DNA of 64,000 bases, taken from positions 1 to 64,000 of the forward strand of contig NZ_JANIFJ010000001.1 in the NCBI RefSeq assembly GCF_024519155.1, given 5' to 3'. The notes under the pieces are model-generated. The model was not told the origin of the DNA. It searched no databases and was given only the letters and a program-made list of their open reading frames with translations. Positions 35,823-43,709 of the stretch are shown here, piece after piece; position 1 is the stretch's first letter; every line of letters begins with the position of its first letter. Made by a program: the position numbers and the translations under genes. Source of the DNA: Mangrovibrevibacter kandeliae (lineage in GTDB: Bacteria > Pseudomonadota > Alphaproteobacteria > Rhizobiales > Rhizobiaceae).

Positions 35823-36163
35823 GCCGGATTCCCGGGAGGGGGACGGTCACGGATGTCGAGTGGAGGGCAGGAGTCGGCGTCGCCGCCGCAGCAGTTCTCC
35901 AGGAGAAAGCTCGCGATGGCCCGCGCCTGCTCCGGGTCGGCCCGGTAGATCACCGACCGGCTCTGGCGCTCGGCCCGCACGAGCCCGGTGCGAGCGAGGA
36001 TCGACAGATGCGAGGAGAGGGTGTTGTGCGGGACGTCCAGGCGGCGCGCGAGCTCGCCCGCCGCCAGGCCCAACGGCTCGTGCCGGACGAGCAGCCGGAA
36101 GGCGTCGAGGCGCGTCGGCTGTGCCAGCGCGGAGAAGATGTCGATCGCTTCAGATGTGTCCAT
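35819..36163 (-). CDS. arsR: ArsR family arsenic-responsive repressor
   Basis: 114 residues. A winged helix-turn-helix (DIFSALAQPTRLDAFRLLV, LDVPHNTLSSHLSILARTGLV) occupies residues 8-75. The arsenite-binding ELCVC-type motif of classical ArsR is missing from the DNA-binding helix; instead Cys91, Cys92 and Cys99 cluster at the C-terminus (ENCCGGDADSCPP), similar to the Acidithiobacillus-type ArsR. It should dissociate from DNA when arsenite binds. First gene of a five-gene operon, overlapping aqpS. An inverted-repeat operator overlaps and precedes its start codon. Confidence 0.92.
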   Translation of the reverse strand: MDTSEAIDIFSALAQPTRLDAFRLLVRHEPLGLAAGELARRLDVPHNTLSSHLSILARTGLVRAERQSRSVIYRADPEQARAIASFLLENCCGGDADSCPPLDIRDRPPPGNPA

Positions 36164-36188
36164 ATGTCGAGAGTTATCGACATAACTC
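36163..36188 (-). promoter_or_regulatory. Candidate ArsR operator (two overlapping inverted repeats)
   Basis: Two perfect inverted repeats overlap directly upstream of arsR: arms tatgtcga/tcgacata with a 6-base spacer (36163-36184), and arms gagttat/ataactc with a 4-base spacer (36171-36188). The first overlaps the arsR start codon. Such palindromes at the start of the gene are expected for self-repressing ArsR proteins. Binding is inferred. Confidence 0.65.
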
Positions 36189-36325
36189 GTCCGCTGCAAG
36201 CCCGGTCGGTGCGGAAGCAGGAGCCGGTGCGTCGTCTGCGAGACTGCGGTCCCGCGCATCGACGCATGACGAGCCGGGAGCGGTCGCTCTCGCGGCCGGC
36301 GGGCGGGCCCCAGACAGACCTCGAC

Positions 36326-36363
36326 GCGAAAAAGGCCCGCGCCGCTCTCGCGGCACGGGCCTT
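36326..36363 (-). terminator. Rho-independent terminator after rplT
   Basis: Read leftward, aaggcccg pairs with cgggcctt (36332-36339 with 36356-36363), enclosing a second stem gccgc/gcggc, and the helix runs into ttttt, then cgcg. It lies 28 bases after the rplT stop and separates the ribosomal operon from arsR. Confidence 0.82.
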
Positions 36364-36391
36364 CGATCTCGGATACGAAGAGGCGTCGGCC

Positions 36392-36814
36392 TCAGGCGGC
36401 GGCGCGGGCCTCGCCCGTGGCGCGCTCGTACTCGTTGGCGAAGCCGGTGTCCTTCAGGTAGGCCAGCGCAGTCTTCGCCTCGGCGCAGAGCGCCGCGAAG
36501 GCCTCCGGCTCATGGATCGCGATGTCCGACAGCACCTTGCGGTCGACCTCGATGCCGGCCTTGATCAGGCCGTCGATGAAGCGGCCATAGGTCAGGCCGT
36601 GCTCGCGCACGCCGGCATTGATGCGCTGGATCCACAGGGCGCGGAAGTTGCGCTTGCGCGTGCGGCGATCGCGGGTCGCGTACTGCTTGGCGCGGTCGAC
36701 GGCGGCCTTGGCGGTGCGGATGGTGTTCTTGCGGCGGCCCCGGAAGCCCTTGGCCTGCTCCAGAACCTTCTTGTGCTTGGCGTGGGCGGTTACGCCGCGC
36801 TTCACTCGTGCCAT
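36392..36814 (-). CDS. rplT: 50S ribosomal protein L20
   Basis: 140 residues, starting [16 protein letters not shown], the invariant L20 N-terminus, then [15 protein letters not shown] and [21 protein letters not shown], the rRNA-binding core. The C-terminal tail extends beyond E. coli L20 with an Ala-rich end, as in other alphaproteobacteria. An AAAGGAG lies upstream. It follows rpmI and infC in the usual order. In most alphaproteobacteria pheS and pheT follow rplT, but here a terminator and arsR follow. Confidence 0.98.
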   Translation of the reverse strand: MARVKRGVTAHAKHKKVLEQAKGFRGRRKNTIRTAKAAVDRAKQYATRDRRTRKRNFRALWIQRINAGVREHGLTYGRFIDGLIKAGIEVDRKVLSDIAIHEPEAFAALCAEAKTALAYLKDTGFANEYERATGEARAAA

Positions 36815-36844
36815 GATCGAGCTCCTTTAAGCTTCAGTGTCCGC

Positions 36845-37045
36845 TCAGCGGTTGTAGGGCATGTAGATCTTGACGATCTTCTCGTCGGCCGGCGACAGGA
36901 TCATCGTCCCGCGCGCGTCGCGAATGAAGTCGTTCGACCGCTTGATCATGCCGTGGCGCTTGCCCGCGGGCTGCGCCTTGACCTTGCCGGTGGCGGTGAA
37001 CCTGAAGCGCTTCTTGGCGCTCGATTTGGTCTTCATCTTGGGCAT
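36845..37045 (-). CDS. rpmI: 50S ribosomal protein L35
   Basis: 66 residues: [14 protein letters not shown] at the start and [15 protein letters not shown] in the middle are diagnostic of L35. AAGGAGAG lies just before the ATG. It is 30 bases upstream of rplT in the same operon. The end IYMPYNR is typical of alphaproteobacterial L35. Confidence 0.97.
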   Translation of the reverse strand: MPKMKTKSSAKKRFRFTATGKVKAQPAGKRHGMIKRSNDFIRDARGTMILSPADEKIVKIYMPYNR

Positions 37046-37287
37046 TTTGCTCTCCTTGTCAGAAGGATCGCGACGCCGCGGCCGTCCGGCGCGAGCCGGG
37101 CTGGCCACATCCACGAGGTCGGGGAGGTCGCGACAGCATTGTGAACCGACACGGCATGCCCTGCCGGACGGCTCCATACAACGGGCGGGCTTATAGCGGC
37201 CCACGGCGCCCGATGCAATCCTTCGGGCGCGGCGAGACGGAGGTCACGCGCCGGGTGGCGGCGCGCGGCACGACGGGCAGGCGACGT

Positions 37288-37824
37288 TCAGCGCGGCGAG
37301 AGCACCATCATCATCTGCCGGCCCTCGAGCTTCGGCTCGGCCTCGACCTTGGAGATCTCGGCCGTCTCCTCGCGCACGCGGTTCAGAAGCTGCATGCCGA
37401 GCTCCTGGTGCGCCATCTCGCGGCCACGGAAGCGCAGGGTGACCTTCACCTTGTCGCCCTCTTCGAAGAAGCGGCGCACGGCCTTCATCTTCGTCTCATA
37501 GTCGTGGTCGTCGATGTTCGGACGCATCTTGATCTCCTTGATCTCGATGGTCTTGGTGCGCTTGCGTGCTTCGGCGTCCTTCTTCTGCTTCTCGTATTTG
37601 AGTTTGCCGAGATCGAGGATCTTGCACACGGGGGGATTGGCGTTCGGCACGATCTCGACGAGGTCGAGGCCGGCCTCTTCGGCCATGGCGAGCGCGTCTG
37701 CGGTCGGTACCTGGCCGCGGTTCTGCCCCTCGGAGTCGATCAGCTGGATGACCGGCACGCGGATGTCGCGATTGGAATTTGGCCCGGTCTTCTGCACCGG
37801 CGGTGCACGGAATGGTCTGCGAAT
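37288..37824 (-). CDS. infC: Translation initiation factor IF-3 with an ATT start codon
   Basis: 178 residues. The N-terminal domain begins [20 protein letters not shown] and contains [13 protein letters not shown]; the linker holds [16 protein letters not shown] and the C-terminal domain ends [12 protein letters not shown]. No ATG, GTG or TTG fits upstream; the codon before RRPF is ATT, placed nine bases after AGAGGAG. A rare ATT start is the classical infC start, which lets IF-3 limit its own translation by rejecting non-canonical initiation. It precedes rpmI by about 240 bases. The divergent gene on the right is an alpha/beta hydrolase. Confidence 0.95.
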   Translation of the reverse strand: MRRPFRAPPVQKTGPNSNRDIRVPVIQLIDSEGQNRGQVPTADALAMAEEAGLDLVEIVPNANPPVCKILDLGKLKYEKQKKDAEARKRTKTIEIKEIKMRPNIDDHDYETKMKAVRRFFEEGDKVKVTLRFRGREMAHQELGMQLLNRVREETAEISKVEAEPKLEGRQMMMVLSPR

Positions 37825-38013
37825 GGTCGTTGTCTCCTCTGTAGACGACGCGCTTGGTTCTGGATTACAGGGCCGGCCAGATTCGACGGCCGGCGTCCCG
37901 GCGGTGCGACCTCGATGGCCGAAGCGATGTCTCCGTGTGTTGATATAGCATTCCCGCGAGGGCTTTTCACCGCCCCCGGACCGCTTTTCGCGAAGAACCG
38001 CAAGGATTGCAGG

Positions 38014-38814
38014 ATGACCGAGATCAGTGCCGAAAGCGCAACCCGTTTTCTTGAGGTCGGTGTCGGCGCCGATGCGCGGCCCATCGCGTATCGCAGCCTC
38101 GCGGGCGAGGGGCCGACCCTCGTCTGGCTCGGCGGCTATCGCTCGGACATGCGCGGCACCAAGGCGGAGCGTCTCGTCGCCTTCGCCGCCGCGCGCGGGC
38201 TCGCCGCCTGCCGGTTCGACTATTCCGGCCACGGCGAGTCGGGCGGCCGCTTCGAGGACGGGACGATCTCGCACTGGGTGGAGGATGCCGAGGCGGTGCT
38301 GGCCGAGGCCGTCGACGGGCCGGTGATCCTGGTCGGCTCCTCGATGGGCGCCTGGATCGCCCTGCGGCTGATCCAGCGCCGCCGTGCGGCGGGCGCCTCG
38401 GCGGTCCGCGGCCTCCTGCTTCTCGCGCCCGCGCCCGACTTCACCAGCCGGCTGATGGAGCCGCAACTCACTGCGGCGCAGCGCCGGGCGCTCGCCGCAG
38501 AGGGATTCATCGCCGAGCCTTCCGGCTACTCGGACGAGCCGAACGTCTACACCCGCGCGCTGTTCGAGGACGGGCGTGCGAACGCGGTGATGCAAGGCAC
38601 GATCGAGACCGGCTGCCCGGTGCACATCATCCAGGGCATGGCCGATCCGGACGTGCCCTACAGCCACGCGCTCGAGCTGGTGTCGCACCTGCCGTCCGAC
38701 GGCGTGATCCTGACGCTGGTGCGGGACGGCGACCATCGCCTGTCGCGCGAGGCCGACCTTTTGCGCATGGAGCAGGCTCTCGACGGACTTGTGAGTGCAG
38801 CTCGGAACGGCTGA
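38014..38814 (+). CDS. Alpha/beta hydrolase
   Basis: 266 residues. The nucleophile elbow is VGSSMGAW (Ser in GSSMG), preceded by the strand VILV; the oxyanion region is [13 protein letters not shown], with [11 protein letters not shown] following. Candidate acid and base are Asp in GMADPDVPY and His in DGDHRLS. The overall pattern resembles ABHD10/thioesterase-like carboxylesterases. The start has AAGGA upstream. It is divergent from infC and has no operon partner. Substrate unknown. Confidence 0.87.
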   Translation: MTEISAESATRFLEVGVGADARPIAYRSLAGEGPTLVWLGGYRSDMRGTKAERLVAFAAARGLAACRFDYSGHGESGGRFEDGTISHWVEDAEAVLAEAVDGPVILVGSSMGAWIALRLIQRRRAAGASAVRGLLLLAPAPDFTSRLMEPQLTAAQRRALAAEGFIAEPSGYSDEPNVYTRALFEDGRANAVMQGTIETGCPVHIIQGMADPDVPYSHALELVSHLPSDGVILTLVRDGDHRLSREADLLRMEQALDGLVSAARNG

Positions 38815-39119
38815 GGCTCGAGCCTTGCCGCAGTTGGTTCCATGCTGTCATCGATTTGCCATCCGGCTGTTGCCGCGCTGCGACACAACTCGATAGACCC
38901 CTGAAACCTATGGATTTGCCGAGAGAATCAGCCGGCTCGTGAGCGCCGGGTGACCGCTTTGCACCTCGGCGTTGCTGTCTTGCATCTGGCAAGATCGAGA
39001 AACTTGAGCCAAGCTGTTCGTTGTGTAGGCACTGCCTCTGGGAGTGCATTGACAGTTTTCAAGTCCGCCCCCACCATCGGAGAAGGATAAAAAAGAAAAA
39101 TCCGGGGCGGGGGTAAGCA
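38815..39119 (+). other. Intergenic region upstream of the BTLCP gene
   Basis: 305 bases with no supported gene. It is AT-richer than its surroundings near the right end (an A-rich stretch at 39084-39100). A TTGACA at 39049-39054 could be a -35 element, but I see no good -10 at the usual distance. It probably holds the promoter of the secreted transglutaminase-like protein. Confidence 0.45.
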
Positions 39120-39737
39120 ATGCGAGGGGTTCGCGCATTTAGTGCAGCGGTTCTGCTTTGTCTGTCGTCTTTAGTTCCGGCGGCGGCTGACAGTATCGAT
39201 CAGGACAAGTCTGCATTCATGACGATCGGTGGGAAGACCACGCAGCCGATCGGGCACTATCGCTTCTGCAAGGAGCGGCCGCAGGAGTGCGGCGACAACA
39301 AGCCGATCGGCGGGCCGGTGCAACTGACCCCCCAGCTGATGCAGTTGATCGCGGCGATCAACGTGCAGACCAACATGGCGATCAAGCCGGAGTCCGACCA
39401 GGAGCTCTATGGGGTCGAGGAGCGCTGGACTTACCCTAACGGCGCCGGCGACTGCGAGGACTACGTTCTCGAGAAGCGCAAGCTGCTGCACGAGGCCGGC
39501 ATCTCGCTGTCCGATCTCCTGATCACCGTGGTCAAGAAGCCGGACGGCGAGGGCCATGCGGTGCTCACCTTGCGCAGCACCATCGGCGACTTCATCCTCG
39601 ACAACCTCAACTGGCGCATCAAGCCGTGGCGGGAGAGCTCCTACCGCTTCATGAAGCGCCAGAGCGTCTCGAACTCCGGGGTATGGGACACCATCGAGGA
39701 CGGCAGCGACGTTCTGGTCGCTGCGGTCAAGGAGTAG
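39120..39737 (+). CDS. Bacterial transglutaminase-like cysteine proteinase (BTLCP family)
   Basis: 205 residues with a signal peptide (about 23 residues, ending AAADS). The triad of the BTLCP/DUF920 family is visible: Cys in GAGDCEDYVLEKR, His in GEGHAVLTL, and Asp in FILDNLNW. FCKERPQEC, with two Cys, lies near the mature N-terminus and is common in this family. Members are periplasmic; some (LapG) cleave large adhesins, but this protein is the shorter rhizobial type and no LapD partner is next to it, so its target is unknown. It converges with mbfA. Confidence 0.88.
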   Translation: MRGVRAFSAAVLLCLSSLVPAAADSIDQDKSAFMTIGGKTTQPIGHYRFCKERPQECGDNKPIGGPVQLTPQLMQLIAAINVQTNMAIKPESDQELYGVEERWTYPNGAGDCEDYVLEKRKLLHEAGISLSDLLITVVKKPDGEGHAVLTLRSTIGDFILDNLNWRIKPWRESSYRFMKRQSVSNSGVWDTIEDGSDVLVAAVKE

Positions 39738-39745
39738 GCGAAGAC

Positions 39746-39767
39746 GGCGCCGCGATCAGGCGGCGCC
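39746..39767. terminator. Possible bidirectional hairpin between convergent BTLCP and mbfA genes
   Basis: ggcgccg (39746-39752) pairs with cggcgcc (39761-39767) around an 8-base loop and overlaps the mbfA stop codon. No T-tract follows on either strand, so it is only a weak terminator candidate. Confidence 0.3.
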
Positions 39768-40733
39768 GATGACGATGCCGGTGGCAAAGACCAGGGCGCC
39801 ACCGAGGATCACCTGGATGGCTGCCCGCCACAGCGGCGTGTCCATGTAGCGGCTCTGCACGAAGGCGATCGCCCAGAGCTCGACGAAGACCACGGCGAAG
39901 GCGAGCGCCGTCGCCGTCCAGAAGTCGGGGATCAGGTAGGGCAGGGCGTGGCCGAGACCGCCGATGGCGGTCATGATCCCGCAGGCGAGGCCGCGCTTCA
40001 GTGGCGAACCGCGGCCCGACAGGACGCCGTCGTCGCTGACGGCTTCGGTGAAGCCCATCGAAATGCCGGCGCCGATCGCCGCGGCAAGGCCGACCAGCAG
40101 CGTCTGCGCCGGATCGCGGGTGGCGAAGGCGGCCGCGAAGATCGGTGCGAGCGTCGACACCGACCCGTCCATCAGGCCCGCAAGACCGGGCTGAACGTAG
40201 GTCAGCACGAAGGCCCGGCGCTCGGTCTCCGCTTCGGTGGCCTTGGCCTCTGCGGTCAGGTGCCGCTCCGCGGAGACGAGCGCCGTCGCCTCGTGTCCCG
40301 CTTCGGCCGTCGCGAGGTCGCCAAGCAGTCGGCGGGTCTGCGCGTCCTGCACATGCCGCGCTGCCTTGCGGTAGAAGTCGGCCGACTGGCGCTCCATATG
40401 CGCGACCGACGCGCGCACCGCCTCAATGCCGAGAGGACGGACGAGCCAGTCGGCACGCCGGTGATAGAAGCCGGCGACGTCGGCGCGCCGCACCAGCGGG
40501 ATGCGCTCGCCATAGCTCGCGCGGAAGCGCTCGATCAGCAGGCGGCGGTGCTCGTCCTCTTCCGCTGCCATGTCGTCGAAGACGGCCGCGCTCGCCGGGA
40601 AGTCCTCGCGGAGCGCCTCGGCATAGTCGCGATAGATCCGCGCGTCCTCCTCCTCCGCACCGATCGCGAGCGCCAGGATCTGGGCTTCGGTCAGATCTTC
40701 GATGCGCGGCCGTCGGCCCAGCGACAGCTCCAT
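39756..40733 (-). CDS. mbfA: Membrane-bound ferritin MbfA (rubrerythrin-like domain plus VIT1/CCC1 transporter domain)
   Basis: 325 residues in two domains. Residues about 10-155 are a ferritin-like four-helix bundle with di-iron Glu/His ligands visible in GAEEEDARIYRDY, AAEEDEHRRLL and ATAEAGHEA. Residues about 175-325 contain about five membrane helices of the VIT1/CCC1 family (GLMDGSVSTLAPIFAAAF, then GAGISMGFTEAVSDDG). In Bradyrhizobium and Agrobacterium MbfA exports iron and protects against iron and peroxide stress, and is repressed by Irr. An Irr-type ICE box lies 14 bases upstream of the start here. Confidence 0.95.
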   Translation of the reverse strand: MELSLGRRPRIEDLTEAQILALAIGAEEEDARIYRDYAEALREDFPASAAVFDDMAAEEDEHRRLLIERFRASYGERIPLVRRADVAGFYHRRADWLVRPLGIEAVRASVAHMERQSADFYRKAARHVQDAQTRRLLGDLATAEAGHEATALVSAERHLTAEAKATEAETERRAFVLTYVQPGLAGLMDGSVSTLAPIFAAAFATRDPAQTLLVGLAAAIGAGISMGFTEAVSDDGVLSGRGSPLKRGLACGIMTAIGGLGHALPYLIPDFWTATALAFAVVFVELWAIAFVQSRYMDTPLWRAAIQVILGGALVFATGIVIGAA

Positions 40734-40746
40734 GGCAGTCCCCTCA

Positions 40747-40761
40747 TTAGAATGATTCTAA
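40747..40761 (-). promoter_or_regulatory. Irr-binding ICE box upstream of mbfA
   Basis: A perfect 6-3-6 palindrome, ttagaa-tga-ttctaa, lies 14-28 bases before the mbfA start. It matches the iron control element (TTAGAA...TTCTAA) bound by Irr in rhizobia. Irr would repress mbfA in iron-poor cells and release it when iron is high. The rest of the 40734-40980 gap contains nothing else I can identify. Confidence 0.8.
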
Positions 40762-40980
40762 GTTAGAGGTGGCGGGGACGCAGCGCAAGCCACGGAGAGC
40801 GGCGATGCAACATCGCGGCTGGCGCTGCGGGTCGGTCGGCCGCAACGGCGTTGCGCGATCGCCGTGCGGCAAGGCAGGCGGAGCCGGCGGGCAGGGAGAA
40901 GGGTGAAAAGCTGGAAGCGATCGGCGGCCAAGGACGCCACGGTTCGTCAGCGCCCTGCGAGCGCAGGCCGTCGAGGGCGG

Positions 40981-41181
40981 TCAGTCGTCGGTCGGGGGAT
41001 CGGCCGGCGGCTCATCCTCGCTGGCGGGTATGACATAGCTGCCCGACAGCCAGCGGTTCAGGTCGATCGCCTTGCAGCGGGGCGAGCAGAACGGATAGGT
41101 CGCCCGCTCCGACGGGCGGCCGCATTCCGGGCAGCTCCGCTTCGGGCGCAGCGGCGTCACCTTGGGATCGGCCCGCGTCAT
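40981..41181 (-). CDS. yacG: DNA gyrase inhibitor / zinc-binding protein YacG
   Basis: 66 residues. The four zinc Cys are in CPECGRP and [14 protein letters not shown], the exact YacG pattern, and [12 protein letters not shown] follows with an acidic tail. YacG binds GyrB and inhibits gyrase. Its ATG overlaps the maf stop (ATGA), so the two are translated together downstream of infA. Confidence 0.95.
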   Translation of the reverse strand: MTRADPKVTPLRPKRSCPECGRPSERATYPFCSPRCKAIDLNRWLSGSYVIPASEDEPPADPPTDD

Positions 41182-41819
41182 GCAGCGACGTCGTCCGCGG
41201 CCTCCGGCCGCCAGCGGGCGTAGACGTCGAAGCCTTCGCCCGACAGCAGCGCCAGGGTCTCGTAGAGCGGCAAGCCGACGACATTGGTGTAGGAGCCGAC
41301 GAGACGCACCACGAAGCTGCCCGCGAGGCCCTGGATGGCGTAGCCGCCGGCCTTGCCGCGCCATTCGTCGGACGCGGCGTAGGTCTCGATGTCCTGCCGG
41401 GTCAGCCGCTTGAAGCGCACGCGCGTCTCGACCAGTCGCTGGCGCAGGACACCGCCGGCGCCGATCAGGCAGAGGCCTGTGTAGACGCGATGGGTGCGAC
41501 CGGAGAGAATGCGCAAGTTGGCGACCGCATCCTCGACCATCTCGGCCTTCGGCAGGATCTGCCGCCCGACCGACACCACCGTGTCGGCGGCGAGGATGAT
41601 GGTGCCGGCCGCCTCGTCCCGCTCGTTCAGCACCGACAGCGCCGCCTCGGCCTTCGCCTTGCACAGGCGCTTTGCGAGCGATCGCGGGTGCTCGCTGCGC
41701 TCCGGCGTCTCGTCGAGATCGGTCGGCAGGAGGCGCGCCGGCTCGATGCCGGCCTGCTGCAGCAGGGCCAGGCGGCGAGGCGAGCCGGATGCGAGGACGA
41801 GCTTTTGCTGGACAGCCAT
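41178..41819 (-). CDS. maf: Maf-like nucleoside triphosphate pyrophosphatase
   Basis: 213 residues. The Maf N-terminus [19 protein letters not shown], the [17 protein letters not shown] active-site region and [13 protein letters not shown] are all conserved. The Asp of AADTVV is a candidate catalytic base. The enzyme hydrolyses non-canonical or pyrimidine dNTPs, sometimes affecting division. It lies between infA and yacG, the usual alphaproteobacterial order. Confidence 0.95.
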   Translation of the reverse strand: MAVQQKLVLASGSPRRLALLQQAGIEPARLLPTDLDETPERSEHPRSLAKRLCKAKAEAALSVLNERDEAAGTIILAADTVVSVGRQILPKAEMVEDAVANLRILSGRTHRVYTGLCLIGAGGVLRQRLVETRVRFKRLTRQDIETYAASDEWRGKAGGYAIQGLAGSFVVRLVGSYTNVVGLPLYETLALLSGEGFDVYARWRPEAADDVAA

Positions 41820-41835
41820 CGCGCGGGCGGCGGTG

Positions 41836-42054
41836 TTACTTGAAGCGGTAGGTGATGCGACCCTTGGTCAGGTCGTAGGGAGTCATCTCGACCAGCACCT
41901 TGTCGCCGGTGAGGACGCGGATGCGGTTCTTGCGCATCCGGCCGGCGGTGTGGGCGATGATCTCGTGGTCGTTCTCGAGCTTGATGCGGAAGGTCGCATT
42001 CGGGAGGAGTTCGGTCACCGTCCCCGGAAATTCGAGAACTTCTTCTTTCGCCAT
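41836..42054 (-). CDS. infA: Translation initiation factor IF-1
   Basis: 72 residues: [22 protein letters not shown], then [19 protein letters not shown] and the end [13 protein letters not shown]. This is the complete OB-fold of IF-1. It starts the infA-maf-yacG block, 16 bases before maf. Upstream, a 184-base gap to murA probably carries its promoter. Confidence 0.98.
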   Translation of the reverse strand: MAKEEVLEFPGTVTELLPNATFRIKLENDHEIIAHTAGRMRKNRIRVLTGDKVLVEMTPYDLTKGRITYRFK

Positions 42055-42238
42055 GCGGTTTTCTTACCTCGATGTGATGACGGGCCCGGATATCCATCCG
42101 TAGCCCTCGTGCGGCCGTGACCCGGCACGGCGCCGAATTTGAAGATCGGGCCCTAAATCGGACTTTCCCGCCAAAAAAGCAAGCGTACCGGACGGCCTGC
42201 AGACGCTGGCCGCGGCCGCCTCGTTCAAGTCGACTGCC

Positions 42239-43528
42239 TCAGCCGGAGATGCGCTCGACCTCGGCGCCACAGGCCGACAGCTTCTCCTCGAGCCGCTCGA
42301 AGCCGCGATCGAGGTGGTAGACGCGATTGACCATCGTCTCTCCCTCTGCCGCCAGACCCGCGATCACCAGCGACACGGACGCGCGCAGATCGGTCGCCAT
42401 CACCGGCGCGCCGGCGAGCCGCGGCACGCCCTCGATGCGGGCGACCTGGCCGGAGAGCGAGATCTTTGCGCCGAGCCGCGCGAGCTCCTGCACATGCATG
42501 AACCGGTTCTCGAAGATCGTTTCGGTGATGTGCGAGACGCCGTTGGCGCGCGTCATCAGGGCCATGAACTGCGCCTGCAGGTCGGTCGGGAAGCCCGGGA
42601 ACGGGTCGGTCACGACGTCCACCGGATGCACGCCGCCGCCATTGCGCACGATGCGCACGCCGTTCGGCGTCGCTGTCACTTCCGCGCCGGCCTCACCGAG
42701 CGCGACGAGCGCGGCTTGCAGGTAGTCGCCCCTGGTATGCTCGAGGGTGACGTCGCCGCCGGCCATCGCGGCCGCGATGGCGTAGGTCCCGGTCTCGATG
42801 CGATCCGGCATGACGCGGTGCCGCGCACCGGACAGCGCCGTCACGCCCTCGATCCGGATGGTCGGCGTGCCGGCGCCCTCGATCCGGGCGCCCATTGCGT
42901 TGAGGCAGGTGGCGAGATCGACGATCTCCGGCTCGCGCGCGGCGTTCTCGATCACCGTCTCGCCCTTGGCGAGCGAGGCCGCCATCAGCATCACGTGGGT
43001 GGCGCCGACCGAGACCTTGGGGAAGACGTAGCGGGTGCCGATCAGGCCGCCCTTGGCCTCGGCGGCGACGTAGCCGCCATCGATGTCGATCCTGGCGCCG
43101 AGCGCCTGCAGTCCGTCGATGAAGAGATCCACCGGCCGCGTGCCAATGGCGCAGCCGCCCGGCAGCGAGACACGCGCCTGCCCCATGCGGGCAAGCAGCG
43201 GCCCGATCACCCAGAACGAGGCGCGCATCTTGGAGACGAGCTCGTAGGGTGCGGTGGTGTCGACGATGTTGCGGGCGCTGAAATGGATGGTGCGGCCGGT
43301 CGAGGTGTCGTGCGCCAGACGCTTGCCGCTGACGGTGTAGTCGACGCCGTGGTTGCCGAGGATGCGGATCAGCTGCTCGACGTCGGCCAGATGCGGCACG
43401 TTCTCGAGCGTCAGCGTGTCGTCGGTAAGGAGCGAGGCGATCATCAGCGGCAGCGTGGCGTTCTTTGCGCCCGAGATCGGGATCGTCCCGTTGAGCGCGT
43501 TGCCTCCGCGGATGCGAATGCGGTCCAT
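42239..43528 (-). CDS. murA: UDP-N-acetylglucosamine 1-carboxyvinyltransferase
   Basis: 429 residues. Starts with [24 protein letters not shown] (Lys in the KNA motif) and has the active-site Cys126 in [16 protein letters not shown], so fosfomycin sensitivity at the target is expected. The two inverse alpha/beta domains are complete, including [15 protein letters not shown] and [14 protein letters not shown]. It adds enolpyruvate from PEP to UDP-GlcNAc, the first committed step of peptidoglycan synthesis. AGGA lies upstream of the ATG. Confidence 0.97.
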   Translation of the reverse strand: MDRIRIRGGNALNGTIPISGAKNATLPLMIASLLTDDTLTLENVPHLADVEQLIRILGNHGVDYTVSGKRLAHDTSTGRTIHFSARNIVDTTAPYELVSKMRASFWVIGPLLARMGQARVSLPGGCAIGTRPVDLFIDGLQALGARIDIDGGYVAAEAKGGLIGTRYVFPKVSVGATHVMLMAASLAKGETVIENAAREPEIVDLATCLNAMGARIEGAGTPTIRIEGVTALSGARHRVMPDRIETGTYAIAAAMAGGDVTLEHTRGDYLQAALVALGEAGAEVTATPNGVRIVRNGGGVHPVDVVTDPFPGFPTDLQAQFMALMTRANGVSHITETIFENRFMHVQELARLGAKISLSGQVARIEGVPRLAGAPVMATDLRASVSLVIAGLAAEGETMVNRVYHLDRGFERLEEKLSACGAEVERISG

Positions 43529-43673
43529 GACGTCCTGCCTTGCTGTTGCCCGGGAGCCTCCGGGTCGGCGCTCCCCTCTACATGAGAGGAGCGGCGGCTT
43601 CAAATTCAACGCGCCATGCGGTGAAATTGCCGGAGCGATGCGCAGGCGTCACACCCGCACCCTTGCACGACCC

Positions 43674-43706
43674 GCCCGCCGCCAAGCGGCTTGAAAGGCG
43701 GCGGGC
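43674..43706 (-). terminator. Possible hairpin terminator after pheT
   Basis: A perfect 10-base stem, gcccgccgcc (43674-43683) pairing with ggcggcgggc (43697-43706), begins four bases after the pheT stop when read leftward. There is no T-tract after it, so it may instead be an mRNA 3-prime stabilising structure. Confidence 0.4.
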
Positions 43707-43709
43707 CGC

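Noticed and set aside
38627-39049. Leftward frame of 140 codons covering the gap before the BTLCP gene
   Set aside because: Half of it is antisense to the hydrolase gene, it has mixed composition and no ribosome site or family motif.
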